Notes: generated from the letters alone by a model not told the origin. 64,000 nucleotides of DNA from Microbacterium mangrovi (GCF_000802305.1 NZ_JTDK01000016.1:1-64000), one strand, 5' to 3'; positions 39,735 to 52,000 are shown, numbered from the stretch's first letter. Numbers and translations are program-made.

Positions 39735-41281
39735 ACGCCGGCGCGCAGGGTCGGCAGACCCAGCGACACGGCGCGCGGCGCGCCCGGCCCCCCGGCGGGT
39801 GCCGGGATCGCGCACGACTCGGCCTGGCTGCGGTCCCAGGCGTCGCCGGCGCGGGTGCGCCGGATGCGCAGCGGGGCGCCGTCGGGCGCATCGGCGAGCA
39901 GGTGGAAGGGCGCCGCGTGGGTGACCACGACCGAGACGATGTCACCGGGACGGGGCAGGTCGGACCCGGCCGGCACCTCGAAGTGCACGAGCCGGTTGTC
40001 TTCGGCACGGCCGGTCAGGCGGTGGGTCGCGGCATCCTTCTTGCCCTCGCCGGTGGAGACGAGCACCTGCAGCTCGCGGCCGAGCTGCTTCTGGTTCTCT
40101 TCGAGCGAGATGCGCTCCTGCAGCGCCACGAGGCGCTCGTAGCGCTGCTGGACGATGTGCTTGGGCACCTGGTCGGGCATGGTCGCGGCCGGGGTGCCCT
40201 CGCGGATGGAGTACTGGAAGGTGAACGCCGCCGAGAAGCGGGCCTGCTCGACGACGCGCAGGGTGTCTTCGAAGTCCTCCTCGGTCTCCCCGGGGAAGCC
40301 GACGATGATGTCGGTGGTGATGGCCGCGTTCGGGATCTTCGCGCGCACCCGGTCGAGGATGCCGAGGAACCTGTCGCTGCGGTAGGAGCGTCGCATCGCC
40401 TTGAGGATGCGGTCGCTGCCGGACTGCAGCGGCATGTGCAGCTGCGGCATCACGGCGCCGGTCTCGGCCATCGCGTCGATGACGTCGTCGGTGAAGGCCG
40501 CCGGGTGCGGGCTGGTGAAGCGGATGCGCTCGAGCCCCTCGATCTCGCCGGCGGCGCGCAGCAGCTTGCCGAAGGCCTGACGGTCGCCGAACTCGACGCC
40601 GTAGGAGTTGACGTTCTGCCCGAGCAGGGTGACTTCGATCGCTCCGTCGTCGACGAGGAGCTTGATCTCGCTCAGGATGTCGCCGGGGCGGCGGTCCTTC
40701 TCTTTGCCGCGCAGGCTCGGCACGATGCAGAAGGTGCACGTGTTGTTGCACCCGACCGAGATCGACACCCAGCCGCTGTAGACGCTGTCGCGCTTGGTGG
40801 GCAGCGTCGAGGGGAACACCTCGAGGGCCTCGAGGATCTCGAGCTCGGCCTCGTCGTTGTGGCGTGCCCGCTCGAGCAGGCTGGGAAGCGACCCCATGTT
40901 GTGGGTGCCGAAGACCACGTCGACCCACGGGGCCTTGTCGAGCACGGTGTCTTTGTCCATCTGCGCGAGGCATCCGCCGACGGCGATCTGCATGCCCTCG
41001 TGCTGGTCTTTGCGGGACTTGAGGTGTCCGAGGGTGCCGTACAGCTTGCCGGCGGCGTTGTCGCGCACGGCACACGTGTTGATGACCACGACGTCGGCCT
41101 CGGCGCCCGCCTCGGCCGGCACGTAGCCGGCGCTCTCCAGCGAGCCGGACAACCGCTCGGAGTCGTGCACGTTCATCTGGCACCCGAAGGTGCGGACCTC
41201 GTAGGTGCGCGCGCGGCCGTCGGGCATCGTCGCCGCAGCGGACGGCGCGATGAGCGTCGGTGTGGAAGAGGGGGAAGTCAT
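39731..41281 (-). CDS. miaB: tRNA-2-methylthio-N6-dimethylallyladenosine synthase
   Basis: MiaB is a radical-SAM methylthiotransferase acting on the base made by MiaA. The 516-residue protein has the N-terminal cluster Cys34, Cys70 and Cys104, the radical-SAM cluster CNNTCTFC at 178-185, and a C-terminal TRAM domain. An unusual Ala/Pro/Gly tail of about 35 residues follows TRAM. A TAGAAT -10 (41296-41291) nine bases before the ATG marks a promoter separate from recAX. Confidence 0.96.
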   Translation of the reverse strand: MTSPSSTPTLIAPSAAATMPDGRARTYEVRTFGCQMNVHDSERLSGSLESAGYVPAEAGAEADVVVINTCAVRDNAAGKLYGTLGHLKSRKDQHEGMQIAVGGCLAQMDKDTVLDKAPWVDVVFGTHNMGSLPSLLERARHNDEAELEILEALEVFPSTLPTKRDSVYSGWVSISVGCNNTCTFCIVPSLRGKEKDRRPGDILSEIKLLVDDGAIEVTLLGQNVNSYGVEFGDRQAFGKLLRAAGEIEGLERIRFTSPHPAAFTDDVIDAMAETGAVMPQLHMPLQSGSDRILKAMRRSYRSDRFLGILDRVRAKIPNAAITTDIIVGFPGETEEDFEDTLRVVEQARFSAAFTFQYSIREGTPAATMPDQVPKHIVQQRYERLVALQERISLEENQKQLGRELQVLVSTGEGKKDAATHRLTGRAEDNRLVHFEVPAGSDLPRPGDIVSVVVTHAAPFHLLADAPDGAPLRIRRTRAGDAWDRSQAESCAIPAPAGGPGAPRAVSLGLPTLRAGV

Positions 41282-41326
41282 GATCCGCTCATTCTACGAT
41301 CGCGGGCTGTGAGCCGGGGCGCCCCC

Positions 41327-42130
41327 TCAGCTGAACCGGGGACCGCGCGGACGCGACTGCTCGTCGAGGGCCTGCCGCGCGGCGGTCATGGCGATGTGCG
41401 ACGGGTAGCCGCGCCGGGTGAGCTGCCCCATCAGCCGGCGCAGCCCGGTCTGCGGGTCGAGGCGCGCCAGGGACACCGCTTTGGTGCGGGCGTAGTCGAG
41501 GGCGCGTTCGAGGTCGTCGTCGGGAAGATCGGCGAGGGCGGCATCGGCGACCTCGCGCGGGATGCCTCGGCCGGCCATCGTCTGGGCGATCGCCTGGCGG
41601 CCCTGACCCTTGCGCGCGGACCCGGTGTGGACGAGCTGCTCCGCGAGAGCCGCATCGTCGAGGTAGCGGCTCTGCTCGAAGCGGTTGACGATGTCGTCGA
41701 CCGCCTCTCCGGCCAGATCGAACCCGACGAGAACTGCTCTCGCCTCGCGGACCGAGAGCGACCGCGTTCGGAGCTTTCGCAGCAGCGCCTTCTCCGCGAA
41801 CTCCGCGTGCGCCTGGGCTACGGCCGGCCCCGCGGCGTCGTGGCCGGCGTCGTCGGCGTCGAACCCTGCCGGTTCGGACTCATCCAGTTCGACGAACCGC
41901 ACCGAATGCGATCGCGACGGCCGCAGCGGTTCGGGCGCAGCGCGCGGGGCCGTTGCTGCTTCGGCGTCGTCGCGGCCGGTGCGGGCGCCGCCGGCGAACG
42001 CCGGATGGTTCGGGGCGATCGCCCGAGCGGATGCCGCGCCGGTCGGCGTCGGCATCCGCTGGGCGAACAGCGGAATGACAGGAGCGAGGTCGTCGCGCTC
42101 GGTCTCGTCGCTCCCGTGCCACTGATCCAT
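41327..42130 (-). CDS. recX: regulatory protein RecX
   Basis: RecX binds RecA filaments and limits their growth. The C-terminal 155 residues hold the tandem three-helix repeats ('ALLRKLRTRSLSVREARAVL', 'RYLDDAALAEQLV', 'GIPREVADAALADL'). The first 95 or so residues are a low-complexity Ala/Pro/Asp-rich extension not found in short RecX proteins. The gene starts 17 bases after recA, so the two are co-transcribed. Confidence 0.92.
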   Translation of the reverse strand: MDQWHGSDETERDDLAPVIPLFAQRMPTPTGAASARAIAPNHPAFAGGARTGRDDAEAATAPRAAPEPLRPSRSHSVRFVELDESEPAGFDADDAGHDAAGPAVAQAHAEFAEKALLRKLRTRSLSVREARAVLVGFDLAGEAVDDIVNRFEQSRYLDDAALAEQLVHTGSARKGQGRQAIAQTMAGRGIPREVADAALADLPDDDLERALDYARTKAVSLARLDPQTGLRRLMGQLTRRGYPSHIAMTAARQALDEQSRPRGPRFS

Positions 42131-42147
42131 GGTCGACCCGCCGGACC

Positions 42148-43200
<1,053 letters not shown>

Positions 43201-43485
43201 TGCTCCTCCTGAGGATGCGTCTCCGGATGTCTCCGGTCTCGGTTCTGCCGCCTATAGGCTGTCGCGCTCCGGGCGGCCGGGCCGTCCGGGAGACTGCGAC
43301 AAGGCGTCGGTGTCGTTCACCACCGCTCACAGTACGAGGGGGGTCCGACATCGGCCCTTCGAGAAGGTCCGATCGGGCCCCGTACTGTGGAAAGTCACGT
43401 GGACGATCACCTTGTGGACAGACTACGCAGTCCTCGAACGCATCTTCGACGACACGCCGAAAAGATCGGGGCGGGATCGCGGCGC
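43201..43485 (-). promoter_or_regulatory. recA promoter region and structured leader
   Basis: TCGAACGCATCTTCGA at 43434-43449 matches the actinobacterial LexA box at 11 of 12 defined positions. A TAGTCT -10 on the minus strand (43425-43420) puts the transcript start near 43413. The leader holds a 62-bp imperfect palindrome at 43328-43389: perfect outer arms CACAGTACG/CGTACTGTG and an inner GC-rich stem. No gene is seen in this 285-bp gap. Confidence 0.75.
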
Positions 43486-43713
43486 TCAGCGCCGAGCGTG
43501 CGGTTCCTGACGCCCCGCGCCGTGCCGGCGCGACAGGGGAACGTCGGTCTCTTCGCACAGCGCCATCCAGACCTCCCGCGGAGGTACTCCGGCATCCAGC
43601 GCCTCGCGCGCCGTCCGGCCGCCGACGCCGGTCAGGCCGAGGTCGGTCACCAAGGATGCCGCGCGCGCGCCGAACTCGCGTTCGACGGCGCGATCGAACT
43701 CGCTTCGTCGCAC
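43486..43713 (-). CDS. DUF3046 family protein
   Basis: The 75-residue protein has the DUF3046 core: 'MRRSEFDRAVEREFG', 'LGLTGVGGRTAREALDAGV' and 'REVWMALCEETDVP'. The family lies directly upstream of recA in actinobacteria; its function is unknown. GTG start, four bases after the clgR stop, so it is co-transcribed with clgR. Confidence 0.88.
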   Translation of the reverse strand: MRRSEFDRAVEREFGARAASLVTDLGLTGVGGRTAREALDAGVPPREVWMALCEETDVPLSRRHGAGRQEPHARR

Positions 43714-43717
43714 CGTG

Positions 43718-44026
43718 TCAGCGCAGGGAGAGCTCGGGTCCTACCGAGGCGACGAGGTCGTCGGGCACCACGTCGGGAACGAGGTGAAGCCCCTCGATCA
43801 CGGCCATGCGGTCGCCGACCTCGTGCATGATCACCGAGACCGGGGTGTCGAGCGCATCCGCCACGGACGCCAGGATCTCGCTGGACGCCTCTTTCTGCCC
43901 GCGCTCGACCTCGCTGAGGTAACCGAGCGCGACCGACGCCTTGCTTGCGACCTGGCGAAGGGTACGGCCCTTCTGCAGTCGGAGATCGCGCAGAACGTCG
44001 CCGATCTCCTGTCGTACCAGAACCAT
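43718..44026 (-). CDS. clgR: ClgR-type transcriptional regulator
   Basis: ClgR activates clp protease and stress genes in actinobacteria and is itself turned over by Clp. The 102-residue XRE-family protein has the helix-turn-helix 'TLRQVASKASVALGYLSEVE' (about 22-41) and the conserved 'GQKEASSEILASVADALDTP'. Start at ATG 44026 (after AAGGGGG) fits the family N-terminus better than ATG 44041. A TAGACT -10 (44095-44090) lies upstream. No ClgR box was recognised in its promoter. Confidence 0.9.
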   Translation of the reverse strand: MVLVRQEIGDVLRDLRLQKGRTLRQVASKASVALGYLSEVERGQKEASSEILASVADALDTPVSVIMHEVGDRMAVIEGLHLVPDVVPDDLVASVGPELSLR

Positions 44027-44175
44027 CGGAGCCCCCTTCATTCTGTCGCCCCCGGACGTGCTGTGCGCCGCGATCTCGATTGGCTGGCCAGTCTACCTGA
44101 CGTCATCCTCACCCTAACCCGTGAATCTTCCCACTCGCTGGGGATACGTCACATAGAACGGAAACGGCGCGTCGC

Positions 44176-44682
44176 CTATTCCGCGCGTGTCATCGCATCG
44201 GTCGCGGCGCGCAGCGCGTGCCGCACGGACGCGATGCGGATCTCGTCGCGCGTGCCGTGCAGCTGCAGCGAGACCACCAGGTCATCGCCCGGCCAGGCGA
44301 TGCCCACGTGGACCGTGCCGACCTCCTGCCCGTCGGGCGAGTCCGGTCCGGCGATGCCGGTGGTCGCGATGCCCACGTCGGCATCCCTCCCGGAGATGGA
44401 TGCCGCGCGGCGAACGCCGGTCGCCATCTGCCGCGCCACCTCGGGATGCACGGCGCCGTGCGCGGCCAGGAGCGCCGCATCGACGCCGAGAAGCGACTGC
44501 TTGAGCTCCGTCGCGTAGGCCACCACTCCCCCGCGCACCCACGCCGATGCACCCGGCACCGACACGAGCGACGCGACCACGAGCCCGCCGGTCAGCGACT
44601 CGGCCACCGCGACCGACCAGCCGCGCGCGGAGAGCGCGGCCAGCAGCGTCGCGGCCTCGGCATCCGCTCCGGACGCACTCAC
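44176..44682 (-). CDS. CinA-family protein (NMN amidohydrolase-type domain)
   Basis: The 168-residue protein is the C-terminal CinA domain alone: 'VAVAESLTGGLV' and 'ATTGIAGPDSPDGQEVGTVHVGI' in shortened form, with conserved Ser and Thr. PncC-type members deamidate nicotinamide mononucleotide. The COG1058 N-terminal domain is missing, as is usual in actinobacteria. GTG start overlaps the pgsA stop (GTGA). Confidence 0.9.
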   Translation of the reverse strand: MSASGADAEAATLLAALSARGWSVAVAESLTGGLVVASLVSVPGASAWVRGGVVAYATELKQSLLGVDAALLAAHGAVHPEVARQMATGVRRAASISGRDADVGIATTGIAGPDSPDGQEVGTVHVGIAWPGDDLVVSLQLHGTRDEIRIASVRHALRAATDAMTRAE

Positions 44683-45248
44683 CCGGCCGCCTTGCCGCGG
44701 CGGCCGCGCACCTCGCTGACGACGTAGTCGATGCCGCTCGCGATCGTGAGCACCACGGCGATCGTCATCGTGATGCCGTTGACCCAGAAGATCCAATCCC
44801 CCACGAGGGTCCACAGCGGCGCGAGGGCGAGCGTCAGCGCGACGGCCTGGGCGACCGTCTTGAGCTTGCCCATCCACGCCGCGGCGAGCACGTGGTCGCT
44901 GATGACCATGAAGCGGTAGATCGTGATGCCGATCTCGCGCACCAGCACGATGACGGTGATCCACCAGGGCAGCTCATCCAGGATCGACAGCCCGACGAAC
45001 GCGCACCCCGTGAGCGCCTTGTCGGCGATCGGATCGAGGATCTTTCCGAGATCGGTGACGATGTCGTTGCGCCGCGCGAGCCATCCGTCGATGCCGTCCG
45101 TGGCGATGGCGACGACGAACAGGACCGTGGCCCACCAGCGCAGGGCGCCGTTCTGACCGCCGTCGGCGAGCAGCATCCACAGGAAGACCGGCGCGCACAG
45201 GATGCGGATGACGGTGATGGTGTTCGGCAGCTGCCGGGGAACCGCCAT
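44679..45248 (-). CDS. pgsA: CDP-diacylglycerol--glycerol-3-phosphate 3-phosphatidyltransferase
   Basis: PgsA commits lipid to phosphatidylglycerol. The 189-residue membrane protein has the CDP-alcohol motif: Asp-Gly in 'ATDGIDGWLAR', then Gly and two Asp in 'LGKILDPIADK'. Several membrane helices follow. The ATG is one base after the ftsK stop. Confidence 0.93.
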   Translation of the reverse strand: MAVPRQLPNTITVIRILCAPVFLWMLLADGGQNGALRWWATVLFVVAIATDGIDGWLARRNDIVTDLGKILDPIADKALTGCAFVGLSILDELPWWITVIVLVREIGITIYRFMVISDHVLAAAWMGKLKTVAQAVALTLALAPLWTLVGDWIFWVNGITMTIAVVLTIASGIDYVVSEVRGRRGKAAG

Positions 45249-45249
45249 G

Positions 45250-47964
45250 TCAGTCGCGTCCTGTCAGCTGCCAGGCGTCTTCGTCGCCGTCCTGGTCGTC
45301 GACCGGGACGCCCTCGTACTGCTTCTCGACCGCATCGGTGCCGTAGCGGTCGTCGGCTTCGGCACCCGCCGGCGCGGGTGCGGGGACGTCTTCGCCGCGC
45401 AGCCGCGCGAGCACCTCGGGCAGCTGCTCGGGGGTGACCAGGACGTCGCGCGCCTTGGACCCCTCGGAGGGGCCGACGATCTCGCGCGATTCGAGCAGGT
45501 CCATCAGGCGGCCCGCCTTCGCGAAGCCGACGCGCAGCTTGCGCTGCAGCATCGAAGTGGACCCGAACTGCGTGGAGACGATCTGCTCCGCCGCCGCCAG
45601 CAGCAGTTCGAGGTCGTCGCCGATGTCGGCATCGACCTCTTTCTTCTCGACGACGGCCTGCACGTCGGCCCGGTAGTCGGGGCGCGCCTGCCCGGTCACG
45701 TGCTTGACGACCTTCTCGATCTCGGACTCGCTGACCCAGGCGCCCTGCACCCGCAGGGCCTTGGACGAGCCCATCGGCAGGAACAGGCCGTCACCCTGAC
45801 CGATGAGCCGGTCGGCGCCGGGCTGGTCCAGGATGACCCGCGAATCGGTGACGCTGGTGACCGCGAAGGCCAGGCGCGACGGCACGTTCGCCTTGATGAG
45901 GCCGGTCACGACGTCGACCGAGGGGCGCTGGGTGGCCAGGACCAGGTGGATGCCGGACGCGCGCGCCAGCTGCGTGATGCGCACGATGGAGTCCTCGACG
46001 TCGCGCGGCGCGACCATCATCAGGTCGGCGAGCTCGTCGACGACCACGAGCAGGTACGGGTAGGGCTTGAGCACGCGCTCGCTGCCCACCGGCAGCTGGA
46101 TCTCACCGGCGACGACCGCCTTGTTGAAGTCGTCGATGTGGCGGAACCCGAACGACGCCAGGTCGTCGTACCGCATGTCCATCTCCTTGACGACCCACTG
46201 CAGCGCCTCGGCGGCCTTCTTCGGGTTCGTGATGATGGGCGTGATGAGGTGCGGGACGCCGGTGTAGGACGTGAGCTCGACCCGCTTGGGGTCGATGAGC
46301 ACCATGCGCACCTCGGAGGGCTTGGCGCGCATCAGCAGGCTCGTGATCATGGAGTTCACGAAGCTCGACTTGCCCGAACCGGTGGATCCGGCCACGAGCA
46401 GGTGGGGCATCTTGGCCAGGTTCGCGACGACGTACCCGCCGCCGACGTCCTTGCCGACGCCGATCGTCATCGGATGGGTCGAGGTCTGCGCCGCATTGGA
46501 GCGCAGCACGTCGCCGAGGGTGACGATCTCGCGGTCGGTGTTGGGGATCTCGACGCCGATCGCGCTCTTGCCGGGGATCGGCGCGAGGATGCGCACCTCG
46601 TTGGAGGCGACCGCGTAGGCGATGTTGTTGGTCAGCGCGGTGATCCGCTCGACCTTGACGCCCGGACCCACCTCGATCTCGTACTGGGTCACCGTCGGCC
46701 CGCGCGAGAAGCCGGTGACGCGCGCATTCACCTGGAACTGCTCGAGGACGCTCGTGATCGCCGCGACGACGGCGTCGTTCGCTTCCGAGCGCGCCTTGTG
46801 CGGGCTTCCCGCGGCGAGGGTCTGCACCGCCGGCAGACGGTACGGGGCGCCCGGCGGCATCCCTTCGCTCGCTCCGCCGATGCCGGACAGCCCGGGAAGC
46901 GTGCCGTCGTCGATGACCTCGGTGAGGCTGTCGTCCTTCAGGCCGGTGCGCGCGGCCGATGCGGCCTTCTGCGCACCCGCGAGCACGGCCCGCGTGACGA
47001 CCTCGGTGAGGTCGTCGGTGGCGTGATGCGGCTCGGTCGTGGCGATCGCCTTGTCGAAGCCGCCCTGCGACTGCCCGGGCGAGAGCAGCTCGGTGAGCGC
47101 CTCGGAATCGACGTCGTGGTCGGGGTCCTTCTCGCGGCCCGACTTGTTGCGGCGCCACCACGGCAGGGCGGGGTCGGCGTCGTCCGCCTGCTCGTCGGGG
47201 GTGAAGGCGACCGTGGGTCCGGTCGCGGCGGCAGGCGCCTGCTCGCGGCGCTCGGCCCCGAACATCCAGGCGTAGAGGTCGCCGAGGCGCCGGCCGATGC
47301 GGTTCGGCGGGGTCTTGGTGAGGATCAGGATGCTGAGGGCCGCGAGCGCCCCGAGCACGATGTATGCGCCGATGTTCGTCAGGAGCATGGCGAGGGGCTC
47401 CCCCACCATCCAGCCGAACAGGCCGCCGGCCTTGCTGAGCGCGGGCAGGCCCTGGCTCGGCGCCGGGCGACCCCCGGCGACGTGGCAGATGCCGGCGAGC
47501 GAGACGACGAACAGGAGGAACCCGATCCCGATGCGGCCGTTGTCGTGCACCGAGGCGGGATGCCGGAACAGCCAGCCGGCGAGGATCACCAGGATGACGG
47601 GCATCACGAAGGCGACCCGGCCGACCAGCGCGCCGACCGAGTAGGCGCTGATGTTCGCCGACGCGGGCGTGCCGATCAGGAACCACTCGACCACGGCCCC
47701 GGCGATCGCCAGCAGCACGATGAGGAACGGCAGACCGTCGCGGCGCTGCTCCTTCTCGAGGGTCTCGGGGCCGAACGCCCGGAACAGCCCGCCCACACCG
47801 TGCGCGACGCCCATCCACGCCCGCTGGACGACCGGGGGCCGGTCGGGCTGGTCGACGTAGCGCTTGGGGGTGGGCGCGGGCTTGCGGGCGCGCGACGACG
47901 AGCCCGCGGACGCGGACTTCGCGGGCGTGCGCCCACGCGTGGTCGAGCCGGTGCTCTTGGCCAT
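45250..47964 (-). CDS. ftsK: DNA translocase FtsK
   Basis: FtsK pumps chromosome DNA at the division septum and activates XerCD. The 904-residue protein has a basic N-terminus, four membrane helices (about 80-235), an acidic/Pro linker, the motor domain with Walker A 'GSTGSGKSS' and Walker B '[12 protein letters not shown]', and the DNA-reading gamma winged helix near 800-870 ('[21 protein letters not shown]'). TACCGT (47976-47971) is six bases before the ATG: leaderless. Confidence 0.96.
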   Translation of the reverse strand: MAKSTGSTTRGRTPAKSASAGSSSRARKPAPTPKRYVDQPDRPPVVQRAWMGVAHGVGGLFRAFGPETLEKEQRRDGLPFLIVLLAIAGAVVEWFLIGTPASANISAYSVGALVGRVAFVMPVILVILAGWLFRHPASVHDNGRIGIGFLLFVVSLAGICHVAGGRPAPSQGLPALSKAGGLFGWMVGEPLAMLLTNIGAYIVLGALAALSILILTKTPPNRIGRRLGDLYAWMFGAERREQAPAAATGPTVAFTPDEQADDADPALPWWRRNKSGREKDPDHDVDSEALTELLSPGQSQGGFDKAIATTEPHHATDDLTEVVTRAVLAGAQKAASAARTGLKDDSLTEVIDDGTLPGLSGIGGASEGMPPGAPYRLPAVQTLAAGSPHKARSEANDAVVAAITSVLEQFQVNARVTGFSRGPTVTQYEIEVGPGVKVERITALTNNIAYAVASNEVRILAPIPGKSAIGVEIPNTDREIVTLGDVLRSNAAQTSTHPMTIGVGKDVGGGYVVANLAKMPHLLVAGSTGSGKSSFVNSMITSLLMRAKPSEVRMVLIDPKRVELTSYTGVPHLITPIITNPKKAAEALQWVVKEMDMRYDDLASFGFRHIDDFNKAVVAGEIQLPVGSERVLKPYPYLLVVVDELADLMMVAPRDVEDSIVRITQLARASGIHLVLATQRPSVDVVTGLIKANVPSRLAFAVTSVTDSRVILDQPGADRLIGQGDGLFLPMGSSKALRVQGAWVSESEIEKVVKHVTGQARPDYRADVQAVVEKKEVDADIGDDLELLLAAAEQIVSTQFGSTSMLQRKLRVGFAKAGRLMDLLESREIVGPSEGSKARDVLVTPEQLPEVLARLRGEDVPAPAPAGAEADDRYGTDAVEKQYEGVPVDDQDGDEDAWQLTGRD

Positions 47965-48265
47965 TACTCCACGGTACGACAGGCCTCGGACATCGGCCGG
48001 AATGACGCGGCATCCGCCCGAGGTCCGGAACAGGCCGCGCGAGGGCCCTTGTCCCCCGAAATGGGGACAAATGTCCCCCGAAATACCGACAAAATCGCCC
48101 GTTCTGCGGAGTTTCCTCCCGGCAGATGTCCCCCGAAGTGCCGACAGACAGCCGGGCGCCGCCCTGCCACGCTGGAAGAAGTCGAGGAGGGGGGTCCTCG
48201 GCCGGGGGGTTCGGGGCTGCGGCACCACGGGGGCGCCGCAGCCCCGCTGGGGAAAGGAGCCGGCC
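47965..48265. promoter_or_regulatory. divergent region between ftsK and Pr6Pr gene
   Basis: This 301-bp gap has no gene. Besides the ftsK -10 it holds three 20-bp operator-like repeats (48050-48146, listed separately) and a 12-bp perfect hairpin at 48212-48246 (arms CGGGGCTGCGGC/GCCGCAGCCCCG) ending five bases before the GGGAAAGGAG ribosome site of the plus-strand gene. I could not place that gene's -10/-35 with confidence. Confidence 0.6.
48050..48146. repeat. three 20-bp operator-like repeats
   Basis: Copies at 48050-48069, 48072-48091 and 48127-48146 share TGTCCCCCGAA(A/G)T followed by NCC/GGG and GACA. The first is a perfect palindrome, TGTCCCC-CGAAAT-GGGGACA; the others keep the TGTC/GACA ends. 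Starts are 22 and 55 bp apart, near multiples of a helical turn. They look like binding sites for one regulator; which one is unknown. Confidence 0.7.
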
Positions 48266-49006
48266 ATGAGTTGGTCGACATGGCGAACCGGCGCAGCCGC
48301 CGTTGCGGCAACCGGGGTCATCGCAGGGTTCATCGTCAACGTCGCCCGCGCCGAGCGGATGCATCAGGATCTGGGCCTGGTGCTGGCGAACTACTTCAGC
48401 CTGTTCACGATCGTCTGCTCGACGGCGACGGTCGTGGTGCTGCTCATCGCCGCCCGACGGGGATCGGACGCGCCGGCGGATGCCGTGGAGTCGGCGCCGC
48501 TCGCGAACGCGCTGGTCACGACGAGCGCGGCGGTGATCATCCTGGGCATCGTCTACAACGCGCTGCTGCGCGGCATCCCGTCCGCGGTCGCGGCGGCCGA
48601 TCCGCCGGTCGTGGCCTTCCTCGACCACTGGGCGATCGAGACGCTGCACGTGGTGCTGCCGATCTTCATCGTCGTCGACGCCGTCTTCGGGCCGCGGCGG
48701 CGCCGGCTGCGCTGGAGCGCCCTGTCGGCCGTGGTCGGCATCCCGCTGCTGTGGGCGGTCTACACGATGGCGCGCGGGCCGCTCGTGCCCGCGCCGGACG
48801 GATCGACGGCCTACTGGTATCCGTACCCGTTCCTCGACCCGAACGGGCCGACCGGGTACGCGACGCCGCTGACCTACATCGCCGCGATCGCGATCGCGTT
48901 CGTGCTCACCGGCGGCGCCCTGATCCTGCTGACGCACCGGCACCGGCACGTGCCCCGGCACGACACCGCTCGCGCTTCGCGGCTGCGGCCGCGCGTCCAC
49001 GGCTGA
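48266..49006 (+). CDS. Pr6Pr family membrane protein
   Basis: The 246-residue protein has six membrane helices and the Pr6Pr pattern ('[18 protein letters not shown]', 'VYNALLRG', '[17 protein letters not shown]', '[10 protein letters not shown]'). The family has no proven function. A strong GGAAAGGAG ribosome site precedes the ATG. It has a His/Arg-rich C-terminal tail. Confidence 0.8.
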   Translation: MSWSTWRTGAAAVAATGVIAGFIVNVARAERMHQDLGLVLANYFSLFTIVCSTATVVVLLIAARRGSDAPADAVESAPLANALVTTSAAVIILGIVYNALLRGIPSAVAAADPPVVAFLDHWAIETLHVVLPIFIVVDAVFGPRRRRLRWSALSAVVGIPLLWAVYTMARGPLVPAPDGSTAYWYPYPFLDPNGPTGYATPLTYIAAIAIAFVLTGGALILLTHRHRHVPRHDTARASRLRPRVHG

Positions 49007-49067
49007 CGCCGGACGCACCGACCACCGAGAGCCGACGCGCGAACGTCGTCGATGAAGGGCTGATCCC

Positions 49068-52000
49068 ATGTCCGATTCTCTGGGCGGCAGTGGCGCCGCC
49101 ACCGTCATGCCGCCGCAATGGCCGGCGGACCCCACGGCCTTCGCCGACACCGCGAAGTGCCCGATCTGCTTCACACCGATCAGCACGATGGTGTGCGCGG
49201 TCTGCGGCCTCGACGTCCGGATGCCGGGCCTGGCCCCGGTCCTCGAGGCCGGACGCAGCATCCAGCGGCTCGTCGGCGAGCGCACCGAGATGCTCGTCTC
49301 GGTGCGCACTCAGCAGGCGCTGCGGGACGCGCACACGGCGGCGGTCCGGCGCGAGCAGGAGGCCGCGCGTCGGCGCGAGGACGAGCGGCAGGCGGCAGAG
49401 CAGGCCGAGGCCGCCGCGAGGGCCGAGGCCGCCCGCGTCGCCGCACCGGCCCCGGAGGCGGCAGCCGCCCCGAGCGCCGCTGCGCCCGCGCCGGCACCGG
49501 CGCCCGCGGACGAGCCGCGGCCGCGCGCCTTCGCGCACCGCTTCAGCATGCAGTTCACGATCCTCAGCGTGGGGGTCATCCTCACGTCGGTCGCCGCCGT
49601 CGTCTTCCTGTTCTGGGCGTACCTGGTCGCCAGCCTCGAGGTGCGATCGCTGATCATCGCGGTCGGCAGCATCGGCGTGCTCGCCCTCGCCTGGTTCCTG
49701 CGGCGGCGAGGCCTCATCGTCACCGGCGAGGGCGTCGGGATCGTCGCGATCGTGCTGCTCCTGCTGGACGTGTGGATCGTGCGCGCGAACGACGCCTTCG
49801 GCAGCGGGACGATCGACGAGGCCGCCTACTACGGAGGTACCGCCCTCATCCTGGCTGCGGCCCTCGCCGCGGCGCGGCGACTGACCGGGCTCCGTTCGGC
49901 CGGCTACGCGGCTGCCGGTCTCGCCCCGATCGGCGCTGCGCTGTTCGCGTCGTCGTTCGCTCCCGAACAGGGCTCGACCCGGTTCTGGGTGGGCGGGCTC
50001 GCCGCACTCCTCGTCGGCGTCGCGGCGCGACTGCTGCCGCGCTCGCGACCGGCGACGGTCATGACCGTCGAGAGCGGGGTGCTCGGGCTGGGGGCCGTCC
50101 TCGGTGCCGCGGATGCACTGCCCGACCTGCCCTGGCACGCGCTCCTCACTCTCGGGGTCGCCGCCGGGATGTGGGGCGCCTTGATCGCCGCGGTCCCGGT
50201 CCGGGCACGCCGGCTGCGCGTGGTCTGCGCGGTCGTCGCCGGCGGCGCAGCCGCCCTCGCCCCCGTCGTCGCCGCCACCCAGGAACTGGCCCTCGAGGCG
50301 GGCGCCTGGGTGGCACCGGCCGGCGCCGGGCTCGTCACCGCCGGCATCGCTGCACTCCGTGGACGCATCCGGCCGAACGTGGGCGGCGGGGCCGTCCTCT
50401 CGGCCGCGGTCGTGACGACGATCGCCGCGCTCCCCGGTCTGCTGCTCGGCGTCCTGCGCGCCGTCACGGTGGCCGCCGCTCCGGCGGGCGGATGGCTCGT
50501 CGGCGGCGACGGGGCGCCGGCGTCGTACGGTCCGGTCGTCACCGGTGCCGCGGCCGCGGTCGCGCCCCTCGCGGTCGCGGTCGCGGCGGGCGCGTCGCTG
50601 TTCGTGCGGCGCCGGCTCGGCGCGGTGCCGTGGCTGCCGGCGCTGTTCCTCGCGTGGGCGGCGCTGGCCGCCGCCACGTACCCGGACCCCGCGCTCTCCG
50701 CCACCGCCGACGTCGCGATCGCGGTCGTGTCGCTCGGGCTCGCGACGCGTCTGCACGGACCGGGCCTGCGCGTCGTCCTGACGACGGCGGAGATGCTGGC
50801 CGGCATCCTGCTCCTCGCGATCGCCTGGACCGACGCGGCGCTCTTCCTGCCGACGACGACGGCATTCGTCGCCGTGGGCGTGGTCGGTGCGGCGCTCGCG
50901 CCCCGGGTGTGGCCGAGCGCGAGCGGGATGCCGGCGCGAGCGATCCATCTCGCGATCGCCTCCGCGGTGCTGTGCGTGTCGGCCGCTGCGGTGCCGCTGT
51001 GGGCGCCGGCCGCACGGATCACCCTCGTCGAGCCGTGGACGAGCGCCGGGCCGTGGCTCGTCCTCGGATCCGCCGGGGTCCTCGCCGCAGCGCTCGCCGT
51101 CCGCCCCCTCGACCGCGTCGCGACCTGGGCGGTCTCCGCTCCGGCGCTGCTCGGCGCCGCCGCGGGCCTCGCCACCGCGGCGACGTCTCCGGCATCCGCC
51201 TCCGGCGCCTGGGTTCCGACGCTGGTGCTGACCGTCGTGTGCGGCGTGGGGGTCACCGTCGACCGCCGGTCGCACCTGCGGACCTGCCTGGCTGCACTCC
51301 TGCCCATCGCCGCTGCCGTCACGGTCTGGCATGTGCTGCCGCTGCTCGCGATCGACCGGGGCTTGCGCTGGGTCGCCGTGTCGGCCGTGGCACTCGTCCT
51401 CACGGCGAGCGCCCTGCTCATCCGGGTCCCGGCCGGCCGGTCCACGGCCGTCGCGCTCTTCTCGTCGAGCGCCCTCGTCGGCGCGGCCGCCATCGCCGGA
51501 GCCGCGGGCGCTCCGCAGGCGTGGCTGGTCGTCCTGCTCGCCGCCCCGATCCCGTACCTGATCGCCTCGATCGATGGCGAGCCCACCGCGGGCACGTCGC
51601 CGTGGCGGCACCTGGCCTGGCTGACGCCTGTGCTGGGGCTGGTGGCCCTGTGGACGGCACTGCATCAGGCCGGGGCGGGCGCCGTCGAGGCGTACACGAT
51701 TCCGACCGCCGCCGTGGTGTCGGCGATCGCGGTGGTGCTCGCCTTCCGCCGCCCGGCTGCGGCCGACCCGTCCGCAGCCCGGTTCGCCGGTCGTTCCGCG
51801 CTCGCCTGGACGGGGGCCGGGGTCGCCGTCCTGCCGAGCGTCGTGGCCGGCGCGGAATCGTCGTTGCGGGCCGTTCTCACGGTGTGCGCAGGCGTGCTGC
51901 TGCTGGCCCTGTCGCCGTGGTTCGCGACGCGCTGGCGCGGCATCCCGGTCCGGCTGATCGCCGTGACCGCCGGCGGCGTCGCCGTCGCCGGAGCCGCGAC

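Noticed and set aside
48050..48146. CRISPR array
   Set aside because: Only three copies, uneven spacing (2 and 35 bases between units) and no cas genes.
45202..49653. Very long open frame (over 1400 codons) antisense to ftsK and beyond
   Set aside because: It is a high-GC shadow: the opposite strand codes a complete FtsK with all motifs, while this frame gives Arg/Gly/Asp/Val-rich sequence with no domain. The same holds for other long frames antisense to the arg, phe, his and SCO7613 genes.
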